Source: Bacilli bacterium (GTDB taxonomy: Bacteria; Bacillota_I; Bacilli_A; RFN20; CAG-826). From it: a stretch of DNA of 53,376 nt. This document shows, piece after piece, positions 27,606-36,518 of the stretch. The stretch's first letter is position 1, and the number at the start of each line of letters is the position of its first letter. A model generated the notes under the pieces. The model searched no databases and was not told where the DNA came from. It saw only the letters and a list, made by a program, of their open reading frames with translations. The translations under genes and the position numbers were made by a program. The stretch covers positions 2,413-55,788 of the forward strand of contig JALRKT010000005.1 of assembly GCA_023268805.1 (NCBI GenBank). The letters are read 5' to 3'.

Positions 27606-29673
27606 TATGACTTTGAATGGATGGAAGTTCATCCATGGATAGTTCAAGTGTCTCGCTGTGTTGTGGTGTGATTTTATCAATCACTTTAAAGGGAGTATTT
27701 TTTAAGACAAAATAAAGATGATCAAACGTTACAAAATAAGGATAAATGACATCCGATTCGGGAAAGGAAGCCCCGCGTTTTTCACGAAGTGCTTTTTGTA
27801 TCGCCCCTAAGCTTTCAAAGGTCGTAATGCGGACATCTTCATTGGTTTCTTCATGACGGATCACTCCATGTGTAATGAAATCATTCAACGGCATTGGGAT
27901 ATAGCCTTGAGATAACGCAAATGCAGATTGCCGTAGATGCTCTTGTTGGGCTAATAAGGAACGAGGTGTGATTTTTTTGGGGAAATATTTGGCAATATCC
28001 GCATCATTTCTCGCACGCAAGTGATCAAGATTTTCTGGTCGTAATTGCAGCGGATCATACGCTTCAAGGTATCGCCGTTCCGAGATGCCCTTGTCTTGTT
28101 GGACTAAATCAAAACCCATCAAATTTAAGCGAAAACGAATACTGACTGCTTCATAGAGGTATGCCTTCTTTTCTTGGAATTGAAGGCGATCAAAGTTATC
28201 TTTTGGGTGGAGTAAGGAAAAAATATTTTCCGCCATGGTTGTCAAAGTTGGACTCGTAATATGGCGGAGATTATAAATCGCATCGCCTTGGCCTAGTACA
28301 TGGACAAATGAATCTTGAAATAATTGACTATGATCTGCGTACGACTTATTCATCAACTGGACAAAAACTGTCACTTTGGAATGAAGTTTAAATTTTAAAA
28401 CATAATCACGAATTTCTTGTAAGACTTGTAAATTTTCTAAATCCGAATCGAGGGCAATGATCACAAATTGGGCATCATGTTTTTGATTTAAAAAAGGCAA
28501 CATTCCCTCAATATAATGTTGAACGGTATGCGTGTGCGTTTGTGAAGAAAGATTGGGTGAAGGAAGTTCGTTTTTATTCGCCTTTTGTGCGCGATTCAAG
28601 GTCGTTTTAGATTCGGGAATGGGTCGACGATCATAGAGGTGATAATGAAGTGGCTCCTTGCCAAACCAATCACTCAATAACGAGCTTGATGGGTTAGGAA
28701 ATTGGTTCGTCGTATAGAGATGTTGATAGATTGCTTGATTCGTTAAACCATAACCCACCAAGTGATAGGCGATGGAAGCTTTTTTTAAGGACGCTTTTTC
28801 CGTTTGAATCATCCCATAAGGAAGTAGGCGTGTGAGGGGGTAATCAAATAAAAAGCTTCTGGCGACAAGTTGATGATAAGAAAAGAAATTGATGCGATGG
28901 CGATACTCACTAAACGATTCATAGACAGGAAGTCGGACTTCTTGATCGTAAAGAACATAAACTTTTAACGCACTGGAAGAGTGTTTTCGAAAATACGTAT
29001 TGAGTTGCGCGATTAATGTTAAAACGTCTTCCTCTTTGGTGAGGAGGCTTACGATATAGGATTGGGACTCATTGCCAAGAAGATGGGCAAGCGATTGATG
29101 CTGAACATCAAAACTGGTCACCCCTGGTTTATAACGATAGTTGGTTTTGATTTCTTTGCTTTGAAGAAGTGTTTTGCTTAACGCGACATTAATCTTTAAT
29201 TTATTATGGCGAGACAATGAGGTGGCGTCAAACGATTCCATAAAATATTTTATGCGATCATCGTCGGCGAGAACTAACACATGAGGACGTGATTTTTGTA
29301 GGTGAAATCGCATTCTTAAATTGAGGTTTTTGAAGAAAATGGCAAAGACGAGGATGTATGTATAACCAAATCCCAGGACGTGAATAGCGTAGGCAGAAAT
29401 CAAGAATAATAAATCATTATTAATCCTAGGCATAATTTCGGAGGTGCGAAAAATACCACGTAAGATTTGCGATGTATTGCCAAATGCTTTTAAGACAACA
29501 TCCAAATAGTTCGGGGTGGGATCTTGGTAAATGAGCCCATACGTATACAAGGCGACACCCAGAACAATAATTGCACCAAAGTAATAATATTTATATTTGG
29601 ATAAATCCAAAAAGAGAATGGACCCGATGAGCACCATCGTCAGCACAAATAAAAGGACCGAGATTAAATCCAT
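27595..29673 (-). CDS. Membrane-anchored TrkA-N/RCK-like Rossmann protein, function unknown
   Basis: A 692-residue protein. Three membrane helices (about 4-24, 29-50, 87-115), with an amphipathic, possibly re-entrant segment between the second and third, are followed by a large cytoplasmic part. That part has two Rossmann-like units: PHVLVLADDDRIKYFMESF (about 129) and IAYHLVGYGLTNQAIYQHLY (about 303), with DAQFVIIALDSDLENLQVLQEIRDYV downstream, reminiscent of TrkA-N/RCK nucleotide-binding modules. The glycine motif is not the canonical GxGxxG, so ligand binding is uncertain. A channel regulator or nucleotide sensor is possible; I do not recognise the family. It is coupled to the upstream gene (10-nt overlap) and its 3' end overlaps amylosucrase by 11 nt. 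Confidence 0.6.
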   Translation of the reverse strand: MDLISVLLFVLTMVLIGSILFLDLSKYKYYYFGAIIVLGVALYTYGLIYQDPTPNYLDVVLKAFGNTSQILRGIFRTSEIMPRINNDLLFLISAYAIHVLGFGYTYILVFAIFFKNLNLRMRFHLQKSRPHVLVLADDDRIKYFMESFDATSLSRHNKLKINVALSKTLLQSKEIKTNYRYKPGVTSFDVQHQSLAHLLGNESQSYIVSLLTKEEDVLTLIAQLNTYFRKHSSSALKVYVLYDQEVRLPVYESFSEYRHRINFFSYHQLVARSFLFDYPLTRLLPYGMIQTEKASLKKASIAYHLVGYGLTNQAIYQHLYTTNQFPNPSSSLLSDWFGKEPLHYHLYDRRPIPESKTTLNRAQKANKNELPSPNLSSQTHTHTVQHYIEGMLPFLNQKHDAQFVIIALDSDLENLQVLQEIRDYVLKFKLHSKVTVFVQLMNKSYADHSQLFQDSFVHVLGQGDAIYNLRHITSPTLTTMAENIFSLLHPKDNFDRLQFQEKKAYLYEAVSIRFRLNLMGFDLVQQDKGISERRYLEAYDPLQLRPENLDHLRARNDADIAKYFPKKITPRSLLAQQEHLRQSAFALSQGYIPMPLNDFITHGVIRHEETNEDVRITTFESLGAIQKALREKRGASFPESDVIYPYFVTFDHLYFVLKNTPFKVIDKITPQHSETLELSMDELPSIQSHIKD

Positions 29674-30977
29674 TGAAACACCCCGTTTAATTGAACCCCA
29701 AGATAGATAATTAGTCCAAGGATAATTAATACAATTAACACTTTCCAGTTTCGAAGGATGAAGCGAATCATCTTAATGAGAACACCGCCTGCACCAAAGA
29801 TAAATTTAAAGGGAGCAACAACCGTTTGAAGGATTTGTTTCAAAACGCGCTTAAAACGATTGCGTAAACGGGGGAGTTGGCTTTTTTTGTCGGATTCATA
29901 AACCATGCTTGCAACAGGGACCGCATAACGATGGCCTTTTTGCTGATAGGTTAGGTTATAAATGGCAATATTTTTCAAGGTCGTGATGTCAAAATCAAAC
30001 ATGTATTTTTTTCCGCGTTGAAACGTCTCTTCACTGAGACGATAGCCAAGTTTTTGACCGATGACTAAAGCGTAAGTATAGTTTTTAGTTTCCGTACGAT
30101 CCATTTTCACTTGATTCGAGATTTTATAAATAGAATCAAATTGATAGGCTTTGTAGGTGAAAAAGTTTTGAATCATATTCCAAGCAGATTTTTCGCCGCT
30201 TTCAATGAGGCGAGGTTCTTTTTTGACGATTTCTTTTTTTGGAGTGGTAATGGTTTCACCGGCAGTACGAGGATTAATTTTTTCGTGTTTATCAGAAAGA
30301 GTGGCTTGATAAACATAACGAAGCTCATCGTACTTCACACGCATTTCAAGAATGTCTTCAGGAACAAAATAATGTTGTTTTTCATGATCAAACAAGTTAA
30401 AGGCGACGTAATAAAGTTTTAGAAACCGACTTTTGATATTTGCCACATCTTTATAGAGAAAAAGGCGACCGAGGACGTCATAAAACTTATCTTGAATTGT
30501 CGTCATATCAATAACTTCGTGAAAGAGTTCGCCGACTAATTCGATGGTGAAATAACGTTTTGAATCATAAAAATATTGATTATCATAGATACCAAAGACA
30601 TGTTCTTCGTGAACCTGTTTGGTGGTGCGCGTGAGACTGTCATCTAAAAACGCATAATGCGTTATTTTTAATGTTCCTGCGCGAAAACGTAAAGGGATAT
30701 GATACTTATGAACAAAACCATCTGCGTCTGCGAATTGACACCCATACGTTTTACCTTGGATGGTGATTTCAGATAGGCGTTGGCCAACGACGGGCAAATA
30801 GTAAAAAATGACCAATTCTTTCTGGTTCGAAAATAACGCTAAAATTGTCGCTTCAACCATCGAACCTTTTTTGCTGCGATAGGTCGAAAGATCTAAATGG
30901 AGCAAAATCGCATCTTCATGAATGGGAGAATAACGATCTAACTTATATTTTGAAATTAAGTCGGTATTACGTTTCAT
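29664..30977 (-). CDS. Tail-anchored protein of unknown function, partner of the Rossmann membrane protein
   Basis: A 437-residue protein without a signal peptide. Two regions look beta-rich (about 20-125 and 300-365) and share a GQ+L-type segment (VVGQRLSEITIQGK and VIGQKLGYRLSEETF), suggesting an internal duplication. Between them is a helical part and a Lys/Glu/Thr-rich linker. The end is strongly basic (LRNRFKRVLKQILQ) followed by one membrane helix near 413-432, so by the positive-inside rule most of the protein faces the cytoplasm. It is the first gene of the pair. The ATG has TATAAT 6 nt upstream and no ribosome-binding site. Confidence 0.6.
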   Translation of the reverse strand: MKRNTDLISKYKLDRYSPIHEDAILLHLDLSTYRSKKGSMVEATILALFSNQKELVIFYYLPVVGQRLSEITIQGKTYGCQFADADGFVHKYHIPLRFRAGTLKITHYAFLDDSLTRTTKQVHEEHVFGIYDNQYFYDSKRYFTIELVGELFHEVIDMTTIQDKFYDVLGRLFLYKDVANIKSRFLKLYYVAFNLFDHEKQHYFVPEDILEMRVKYDELRYVYQATLSDKHEKINPRTAGETITTPKKEIVKKEPRLIESGEKSAWNMIQNFFTYKAYQFDSIYKISNQVKMDRTETKNYTYALVIGQKLGYRLSEETFQRGKKYMFDFDITTLKNIAIYNLTYQQKGHRYAVPVASMVYESDKKSQLPRLRNRFKRVLKQILQTVVAPFKFIFGAGGVLIKMIRFILRNWKVLIVLIILGLIIYLGVQLNGVFQWI

Positions 30978-30983
30978 AGTTCA

Positions 30984-30991
30984 ATTATACT
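30984..30991. promoter_or_regulatory. Shared divergent -10 box, copy 1
   Basis: ATTATACT on the plus strand reads AGTATAAT on the minus strand. Minus: TATAAT, 6 nt, ATG of the tail-anchored protein (leaderless). Plus: TATACT, then a 19-nt leader with GGAG before ATG 31011. Confidence 0.6.
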
Positions 30992-31010
30992 TGATAATAG
31001 GAGACCGGAA

Positions 31011-31460
31011 ATGAAAAGTTGGATACGTAAGTTTAAATTTTCTTCAACAAAATCAACATATTTTAAAGTCCATTTCGTATTACTGTTCGTGATAACGTTG
31101 ATTACCTTGATTCGTAGTTTGCTGCACATCTTTTTACCTGATGGAGGAGCGGGTGTTATTGCCACCATACCTTTAGAAAATTACAGTGAACCTGCTCAAG
31201 CAACCATTGTTTCGATGTTTGCCTTTTGGGGGTTATCACAAACAATGGTTGCCGTTGTTATGATCATCGTGCTCTGGAAAATGCCTCAATCAAGCCCCTT
31301 ACTCTATGTCTTAATAGCCTTTGAATATCTTTCGAGAATTTTAATTGGCCTTTATAAGCCCTTTGAAACCATTCAAACCGCGCCTGGTGTGTACGGAAAT
31401 TATCTTTTGCTTTTCATCGCCTTAGGCGCTTTATTGATTCACTTCATTCGAAACGATTAA
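31011..31460 (+). CDS. Four-helix membrane protein, function unknown
   Basis: A 149-residue protein with a basic, Ser/Lys-rich N-terminus and four hydrophobic segments (about 20-42, 62-88, 92-112, 125-146). No family recognised. GGAG lies 7 nt before the ATG. It is transcribed divergently from the unknown membrane pair through the shared -10 box, and its last 4 nt overlap the convergent TM2-domain gene. Confidence 0.6.
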   Translation: MKSWIRKFKFSSTKSTYFKVHFVLLFVITLITLIRSLLHIFLPDGGAGVIATIPLENYSEPAQATIVSMFAFWGLSQTMVAVVMIIVLWKMPQSSPLLYVLIAFEYLSRILIGLYKPFETIQTAPGVYGNYLLLFIALGALLIHFIRND

Positions 31461-31852
31461 AGCAGCAGCTGTCCGTCCGCGTCTTGATTGATTTGCCCTG
31501 ATAGAATTTGGACGCCTTCAATAAAACCCCAAATACCCGCGATAAACGGTCCCACGACAATAAACCACCCAAAGATGGATAAAAAGAGTTGGGTAAATCC
31601 GCGGTCGCGATAACCTAAATAAAAATTATGGACACCGAGATATCCTAAAAAGATACCAAGTAGACCGGCGATGAGTCGTTCACGCTGCTTGGGTGACGCA
31701 TTCTCGTTCGGCGAAAAAGGTAAGGGGTTGAAAGAAGGAGTTGATATCGTTGGTTTTTGTCTTGTCTGGAAAGGATTTTTTAAATTCGCTCCACACCAAA
31801 CACATTCTTTGGTTTTATCGTAGTTTTCGCGACCACATTTTGGACAATTCAT
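31457..31852 (-). CDS. Zinc-ribbon and TM2-domain membrane protein
   Basis: A 131-residue protein. A zinc ribbon is formed by CPKCG and CVWCG at the N-terminus, followed by a Pro/Ser/Asn linker and a TM2 domain with the typical AGLLGIFLGYLGVHNFYLGY and a second helix GWFIVVGPFIAGIWGFIEGVQI. The TM2 family is widespread and its role is not well defined. GAGG lies 7 nt before the ATG, and the leader after the TATACT box is about 11 nt. Confidence 0.85.
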   Translation of the reverse strand: MNCPKCGRENYDKTKECVWCGANLKNPFQTRQKPTISTPSFNPLPFSPNENASPKQRERLIAGLLGIFLGYLGVHNFYLGYRDRGFTQLFLSIFGWFIVVGPFIAGIWGFIEGVQILSGQINQDADGQLLL

Positions 31853-31870
31853 TGTGAAACCTCAAGACTA

Positions 31871-31878
31871 AGTATAAT
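31871..31878. promoter_or_regulatory. Shared divergent -10 box, copy 2
   Basis: AGTATAAT. Plus: TATAAT (31873-31878), 9 nt, ATG 31888. Minus: TATACT, then a short leader with GAGG before the TM2-protein ATG. The same 8-mer as at 30984 and 39681. Confidence 0.6.
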
Positions 31879-31887
31879 ATGAGCAAG

Positions 31888-32640
31888 ATGCATCTTAAAG
31901 TTCTTTCCCTTAATGTTCGCATTGATGTTCCGGTGGATGGGGTAAATCAATGGTCCTTTCGGCGTGATGCCATTCTTCAATATATTCAAACGCAACAACC
32001 GGATATTTGTTTTTTTCAAGAAGCGAACGCTTCGATGTACGCTTATCTTTCAGAACATCTCTCAGATTATGAAAGTGTTTATACTGGTAGGGATGCCAAC
32101 CGTCTTGGGGAGGGCTGCCCTATTTTTTTTAAAAAGAATCGTTTTGCCAGGGTGAGTGGGTATACGTTTTGGTTGTCGCATCATCCCCAAACCCCAGGTT
32201 CGATGGATGAAGAGGAAGGGTTTCCTCGGATCGCCACCCATCTTCGTTTAATGACTCAAGAAAAAAACACCATATCGTTTTTGAACACGCATCTTGCTTA
32301 TCGCTCTAAACGAAATCAAGATTTAAATTTGAAAGTACTTTTCGATTTTGTTCAATCCTTGCCAGTGGGTGAACCCCTCATCTTGGGTGGAGATTTCAAT
32401 ATGGAACGCTCCATCATTCAACCCTATAAACCAAGAAACCTTCATTTTGCTGGCGAATTCAATCATGATAAAACGTATCATGAGTTCCGTGGCGGAGAAG
32501 GCATCGCTCAAATCGACCATCTTTTACACTCTGATGTGGAAGAAGTGAATTTTCAGATTGATCAACGTCCCTTTTTAAATCGACAGTTATCAGACCATTA
32601 TCCTGTGATTGGAGAATTTCAAATATATGCCAACGCTTAA
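31888..32640 (+). CDS. Endonuclease/exonuclease/phosphatase family hydrolase
   Basis: A 250-residue member of the EEP superfamily (DNase I-like, Mg-dependent phosphodiesterase or phosphatase). Catalytic blocks visible: SLNVRID at the start, DICFFQEANAS (metal-binding Glu), FLNTHL, LGGDFNME (Asp/Asn) and the terminal QIDHLL and LSDHYPVIGEF (Asp-His). The substrate cannot be told. ATG 31879 is in frame but directly abuts the TATAAT box and would not be transcribed, so ATG 31888 is preferred. The gene overlaps rlmCD by 14 nt. Confidence 0.88.
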   Translation: MHLKVLSLNVRIDVPVDGVNQWSFRRDAILQYIQTQQPDICFFQEANASMYAYLSEHLSDYESVYTGRDANRLGEGCPIFFKKNRFARVSGYTFWLSHHPQTPGSMDEEEGFPRIATHLRLMTQEKNTISFLNTHLAYRSKRNQDLNLKVLFDFVQSLPVGEPLILGGDFNMERSIIQPYKPRNLHFAGEFNHDKTYHEFRGGEGIAQIDHLLHSDVEEVNFQIDQRPFLNRQLSDHYPVIGEFQIYANA

Positions 32641-33985
32641 TCGCCGCTTTAGAGGAACGTGTATTGACTACACCCACGATGGAAAAGGGGTGTTTAAGAT
32701 CGACCAACTTCCTGTTTTTATTGAGAATATTCTTGTCGGTGAGGAAGCCGATATTTTAATTACCAATCATCGTGGAAAATATGCAGAAGGACGCATAGAA
32801 AAGCGTTACACAACCTCATCTCAACGCGTGATACCACCCTGCCCATTTTATGAAGCATGTGGCGGGTGTCAAATTCAGCATTTATCGTATTCTGAACAAT
32901 TGAAAATGAAAAAAAGCCGTGTGGCAGAAGTGTTGCGACGGATGGGAGACTACAACGGAAAAGTAATGGACATTATCCCAAGTGAAATTCCTTTTCAGTA
33001 TCGAAATAAAGTTCAATTTCCTTTTGGTAAAAATGATAAGGGTGAATTAATCACAGGACTTTATCGTAAAGGAACACATCAAATTATCGACATTGATCAA
33101 TGTCTAATCGAACAAGCCGATGCCGATCAAATTGTTCAAGCGGTTAAAGCGTTTTGTATCGAACATCACCTTGAACCTTATGATCAAAAATATAAAAAAG
33201 GATTTTTACGCCATGTGATGGTGCGCAAAGCGACCGCTACAGGGGAGGTCATGGTCGTCCTTGTCACCGGCAAAGTGAACTTTCCTCAAAAACATGCTTT
33301 TGTCGAAGACCTTCAAAACAAATTCCCTCAAATTAAAACGATCATTCAAAACATTAATCCAGAGTTTACTGATGTGGTCTTGGGGTATCGCGAACACATC
33401 CTTTTTGGCCCAGGTTTTATTGAAGATGTTTTGGGTGGGTTACGCTTTAAAATTGCGGCTAAATCGTTTTACCAAGTGAATCCTGTTCAAACCGAAAAGC
33501 TTTATGCTAAAGCACTTGAATTAGCGAATATTCAAGCCACGGATTTGGTGTTAGATGCTTATTCAGGTGTAGGCACGATGACATTACTTGCTGCCCAACG
33601 TGCCAAACATGTCACTGGCGTAGAAATTGTCAAAGATGCGGTCATCAATGCGATTGAAAATGCGAAAGCAAATCACATTAAAAACGTTTCCTTTATTGAA
33701 GCCGATGCCGCACCCTATATGGTGGAGCGTACTTCCAAAGGTAAACAGTATGATGTGGTCATTGTCGATCCCCCACGACAAGGTTGTAGCACTGAGTTTT
33801 TAAATGCCTTAAAAATAATGAAGCCGAAACGATTTGTGTATGTTTCGTGTGAACCTTCTTCACTTGCGAGAGATATTAAAATACTCAGCGATTTTTATGA
33901 AGTAAAAGTGGTACAACCCGTTGATATGTTTTCTCAGACTTATCATGTGGAGACGGTGGTGTTGCTTGAGTTAAAAAACCGATAA
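32627..33985 (+). CDS. rlmCD: 23S rRNA (uracil-5-)-methyltransferase, RlmCD/TrmA family
   Basis: A 452-residue SAM-dependent methyltransferase with an N-terminal TRAM domain (about 1-60). An iron-sulphur cluster site is formed by CPFYEACGGC (Cys72, 78, 81) plus Cys in IDIDQCLIEQ. The SAM motif is LDAYSGVGTMTLLAA and the catalytic motif is VSCEPSSLARD, with VDPPRQGC before it. In Firmicutes the enzyme methylates U747 and U1939. ATG 32627 has GGAGA 11 nt upstream. It is coupled to the EEP hydrolase gene. Confidence 0.9.
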   Translation: MPTLNRRFRGTCIDYTHDGKGVFKIDQLPVFIENILVGEEADILITNHRGKYAEGRIEKRYTTSSQRVIPPCPFYEACGGCQIQHLSYSEQLKMKKSRVAEVLRRMGDYNGKVMDIIPSEIPFQYRNKVQFPFGKNDKGELITGLYRKGTHQIIDIDQCLIEQADADQIVQAVKAFCIEHHLEPYDQKYKKGFLRHVMVRKATATGEVMVVLVTGKVNFPQKHAFVEDLQNKFPQIKTIIQNINPEFTDVVLGYREHILFGPGFIEDVLGGLRFKIAAKSFYQVNPVQTEKLYAKALELANIQATDLVLDAYSGVGTMTLLAAQRAKHVTGVEIVKDAVINAIENAKANHIKNVSFIEADAAPYMVERTSKGKQYDVVIVDPPRQGCSTEFLNALKIMKPKRFVYVSCEPSSLARDIKILSDFYEVKVVQPVDMFSQTYHVETVVLLELKNR

Positions 33986-34309
33986 ATAAAGGGTTTTAGG
34001 ATATGTTCCCTGTTTCAACCCTTCGTTAAAACTCCTATCTTACTCGTGTTTTTTATTCAATCAAAAAATCGTTGTCTGTGGGAACATATTAAATAGCGAA
34101 AATAGGTTAATCTTTTAAGTGGTTTGTGAAGGTGAGCATATAAATCTAATGTTGTTCACTTTTTGGCTTACGTAAAACAAACCTATAAGCATTTGGAAAT
34201 ATTAATTAGCTGATTAATAATGACTTTACAATTTCTATTTATATTAGACAATTTAAAATTGAATTAACGATAGATTAATGTTAAAGTTAATAAAAATTGG
34301 GGAAATTGT
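33986..34309. other. 324-nt intergenic region, left border of the AT-rich island
   Basis: It holds a stem AAGGGTT/AACCCTT (33989-33995 and 34017-34023) just after the rlmCD stop, an inverted pair ATATGTTCCC (34001-34010) and GGGAACATAT (34080-34089), and the left copy of the 17-bp repeat that recurs at 36563. From about 34090 the base composition becomes clearly AT-rich. A GGGGA ribosome-binding site for the next gene ends it. No gene is seen. Confidence 0.6.
34072..34088 (+). repeat. Left 17-bp flanking repeat of the AT-rich island
   Basis: TTGTCTGTGGGAACATA; matches TTGTATGTGGGAACATA at 36563-36579 in 16 of 17 positions, same orientation. The core GGGAACATAT is also present in inverted orientation at 34001-34010. 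Confidence 0.75.
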
Positions 34310-35743
34310 GTGAAAAAATTTATTATTTTATTGTTTTCATTTTTGGTGTTAATACCAATCAAACCATTACCTGTAGATGCAGCAAACTTAATGATTTTGG
34401 ATGATCTAGGAACTTATGAGCAAGTTAGACCAGTCATGCAAACAGTCAAGGTAAATATTACTGCCGATATGGTTAGCAATATTCGAGCAACGGGGACAAA
34501 TGTGGTAACTGTAGAAACAAAACATTATTTTCTGTGGTTTTATACACACTCTACATATCAATACTATTACCTAACGGATATGTTCGTAGATCAAGTAGTA
34601 CAAACTAGAACTTTAAAAAATGATATTGACTCATTAATATTTGTAATTCAAGAGCTTGAGTATTTTACATCTATCTACGACAGTTGCAAAGGACAAGAGG
34701 CTACCGATTGTATTTTGGGCTTTGTTCGATCTATAAATAAGAATTATGTTGGAACTACCACTGAACTTGATATTTATAAAGCAGATGGTGTTTTTGATAA
34801 ATGGCTTGTAACATTGGGGCCAATTAATACCGATTTTGTAAGGTTTGTTGATACTAAAGATGGAAGTTTATTAGGTATTTCTGAATATTTTTCTAGTTTT
34901 GTTAAGGTTGGGGATTACAATGATAAAGTTCATCCAGTATTAACAAAAACCCCTATATTTAATGGCGGGTTGATTGATCCGTTTAATACAAGTGGAAGAA
35001 TAGATTTAACACATTTTTTTGCAAGCATGGACGGTATTTATAATCATACATCGGCTACTATTGATATTGGTTTGAGAAATTATGGGGATCAATTATCATG
35101 GGGTGGTGATTTACAAACTTTCGCACAAGAGCTACATAGCAAATCGCAAAATCTTAGCGTCATTGAAAACGAAATACTATCCTGGAACCCTTATGATAAT
35201 AGGCAACGTGATTTTTGTACGATTATAGGACTTAACAAATGCAGTTTTTCAAATAGTGACATGTTAGCTGACATTGATGCCAATAATGTTATGAGAGGAC
35301 TTATTAATAATGCTCCTGTCCCAATTTCCACTTACATTAACGGAATTACATACACTACATACCTTTACAATGACTTGAACAAACTTAGTGTTGCACTAGC
35401 AGGTTATTATAATGTTGTTAAATATGACAATAGTTATTTTCCAAATCGCTATTTAATGTTTATAAAAACTATCGGATTAAATGATGGAATGCAAACTATA
35501 ACTTCCACCAATCAACTTAGAGATAGAGTTTATAGAATGCTTAAAGTACAATACAATTCAACTGGAAATACAGATATGGGATTAGATTGGTATTCTGGAT
35601 TTAAAAACCTAGATTACTTAATGTGTATAGGTGGAAACCCAAATAACCCATTGGTAGACCTTAGATATCGTGAAATTGCCGCCAAATTGTTCTATGAATA
35701 CGTTATTCATATGAGTACAAAGCCAGCATACTATGGTTCATAA
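34310..35743 (+). CDS. Secreted protein of unknown function
   Basis: A 477-residue protein with a clear signal peptide (KKFIILLFSFLVLIPIKPLP, cleavage near AANLM) and five cysteines in the mature part. Notable stretches are DLTHFFASMDGIYNHTSATI, LSWGGDLQTFAQELH and SDMLADIDANNVMRGLIN; no family is confirmed. Codons such as ATA and AGA are common and the gene is visibly AT-richer than its neighbours, which suggests horizontal transfer. GTG 34310 has GGGGA about 6 nt upstream. The next gene starts 11 nt before its end. Confidence 0.65.
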   Translation: MKKFIILLFSFLVLIPIKPLPVDAANLMILDDLGTYEQVRPVMQTVKVNITADMVSNIRATGTNVVTVETKHYFLWFYTHSTYQYYYLTDMFVDQVVQTRTLKNDIDSLIFVIQELEYFTSIYDSCKGQEATDCILGFVRSINKNYVGTTTELDIYKADGVFDKWLVTLGPINTDFVRFVDTKDGSLLGISEYFSSFVKVGDYNDKVHPVLTKTPIFNGGLIDPFNTSGRIDLTHFFASMDGIYNHTSATIDIGLRNYGDQLSWGGDLQTFAQELHSKSQNLSVIENEILSWNPYDNRQRDFCTIIGLNKCSFSNSDMLADIDANNVMRGLINNAPVPISTYINGITYTTYLYNDLNKLSVALAGYYNVVKYDNSYFPNRYLMFIKTIGLNDGMQTITSTNQLRDRVYRMLKVQYNSTGNTDMGLDWYSGFKNLDYLMCIGGNPNNPLVDLRYREIAAKLFYEYVIHMSTKPAYYGS

Positions 35744-36518
35744 CAATGCGTTTTCCCGGATAAAAATTTTTTTTCTATTGGTAATCCTATTCGATTTATT
35801 ACTAACTAGTTGTGTCGCCGGGAATCGTTATCAAAGCACAACATTGATAGTGGGGCCAATGGACTATAACTCAAACTACTACACTGAGAATGAGTTACTT
35901 TTTACATTGTTAGAATTCGATAAAGAAACTACCCTTGGTTTTGGGACAAGATACCGTACGGTCACTGAAGAGAATCAAACGTTAGGCTGGGCCATGTTAG
36001 ATGAAAAATATAGTCCTGAAGTTTATATTTATTCCGAAGATACTATTGACGAAATCACTTCAAAAATTAAAGACAGTTATTCAATCATTCACGAATATGT
36101 TAATCCGTACCCAGGAGGCACTGGTTTATTGAGTTCATTTATAAACTCTAAATTAATTTTTAATGATTCAAAAGGGGTGACTTTTACTTTTGATGTATAT
36201 GGAGGAGAAGTTGATTATTGCTCATGCAAAGCGGTGGTTCGCATGAACAAAATTATCTTCAGTATGGAAGAAGGTTATTTTGTTCCGGACATAATCAATT
36301 TTGTCGAATTCTTTTCTAACTCGAATGATTTTATTTCTTGGATGGATACTTTTTACAATCGGAGATTAATCGAGGGAGAATACTTGATTACATACTTGGG
36401 GTATGATTTCACAATTAATATCCCGAATAATTTTGATATCAGCATTTACCAAAGTTTATTAGGTAGTGGTTTTGATCCAATAAAATATTTTGATATTATA
36501 ATTACTAATCAAAACTAA
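35733..36518 (+). CDS. Putative lipoprotein, island partner
   Basis: A 261-residue predicted lipoprotein with lipobox LLTSC (Cys27) after a hydrophobic stretch. The mature part is rich in Tyr, Asn, Asp and Phe, has a Cys pair (YCSC) near 170, and looks beta-rich in its middle. No family recognised. It overlaps the preceding secreted protein by 11 nt and shares its AT-rich composition, so the two were probably acquired and are expressed together. Confidence 0.65.
   Translation: MVHNNAFSRIKIFFLLVILFDLLLTSCVAGNRYQSTTLIVGPMDYNSNYYTENELLFTLLEFDKETTLGFGTRYRTVTEENQTLGWAMLDEKYSPEVYIYSEDTIDEITSKIKDSYSIIHEYVNPYPGGTGLLSSFINSKLIFNDSKGVTFTFDVYGGEVDYCSCKAVVRMNKIIFSMEEGYFVPDIINFVEFFSNSNDFISWMDTFYNRRLIEGEYLITYLGYDFTINIPNNFDISIYQSLLGSGFDPIKYFDIIITNQN

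Noticed and set aside
34310-36518. Island genes as an anti-phage defence system
   Set aside because: Both products are exported, and no nuclease, ATPase or toxin motif is seen; the ATPase at 36733 is outside the repeats and has host-like composition.
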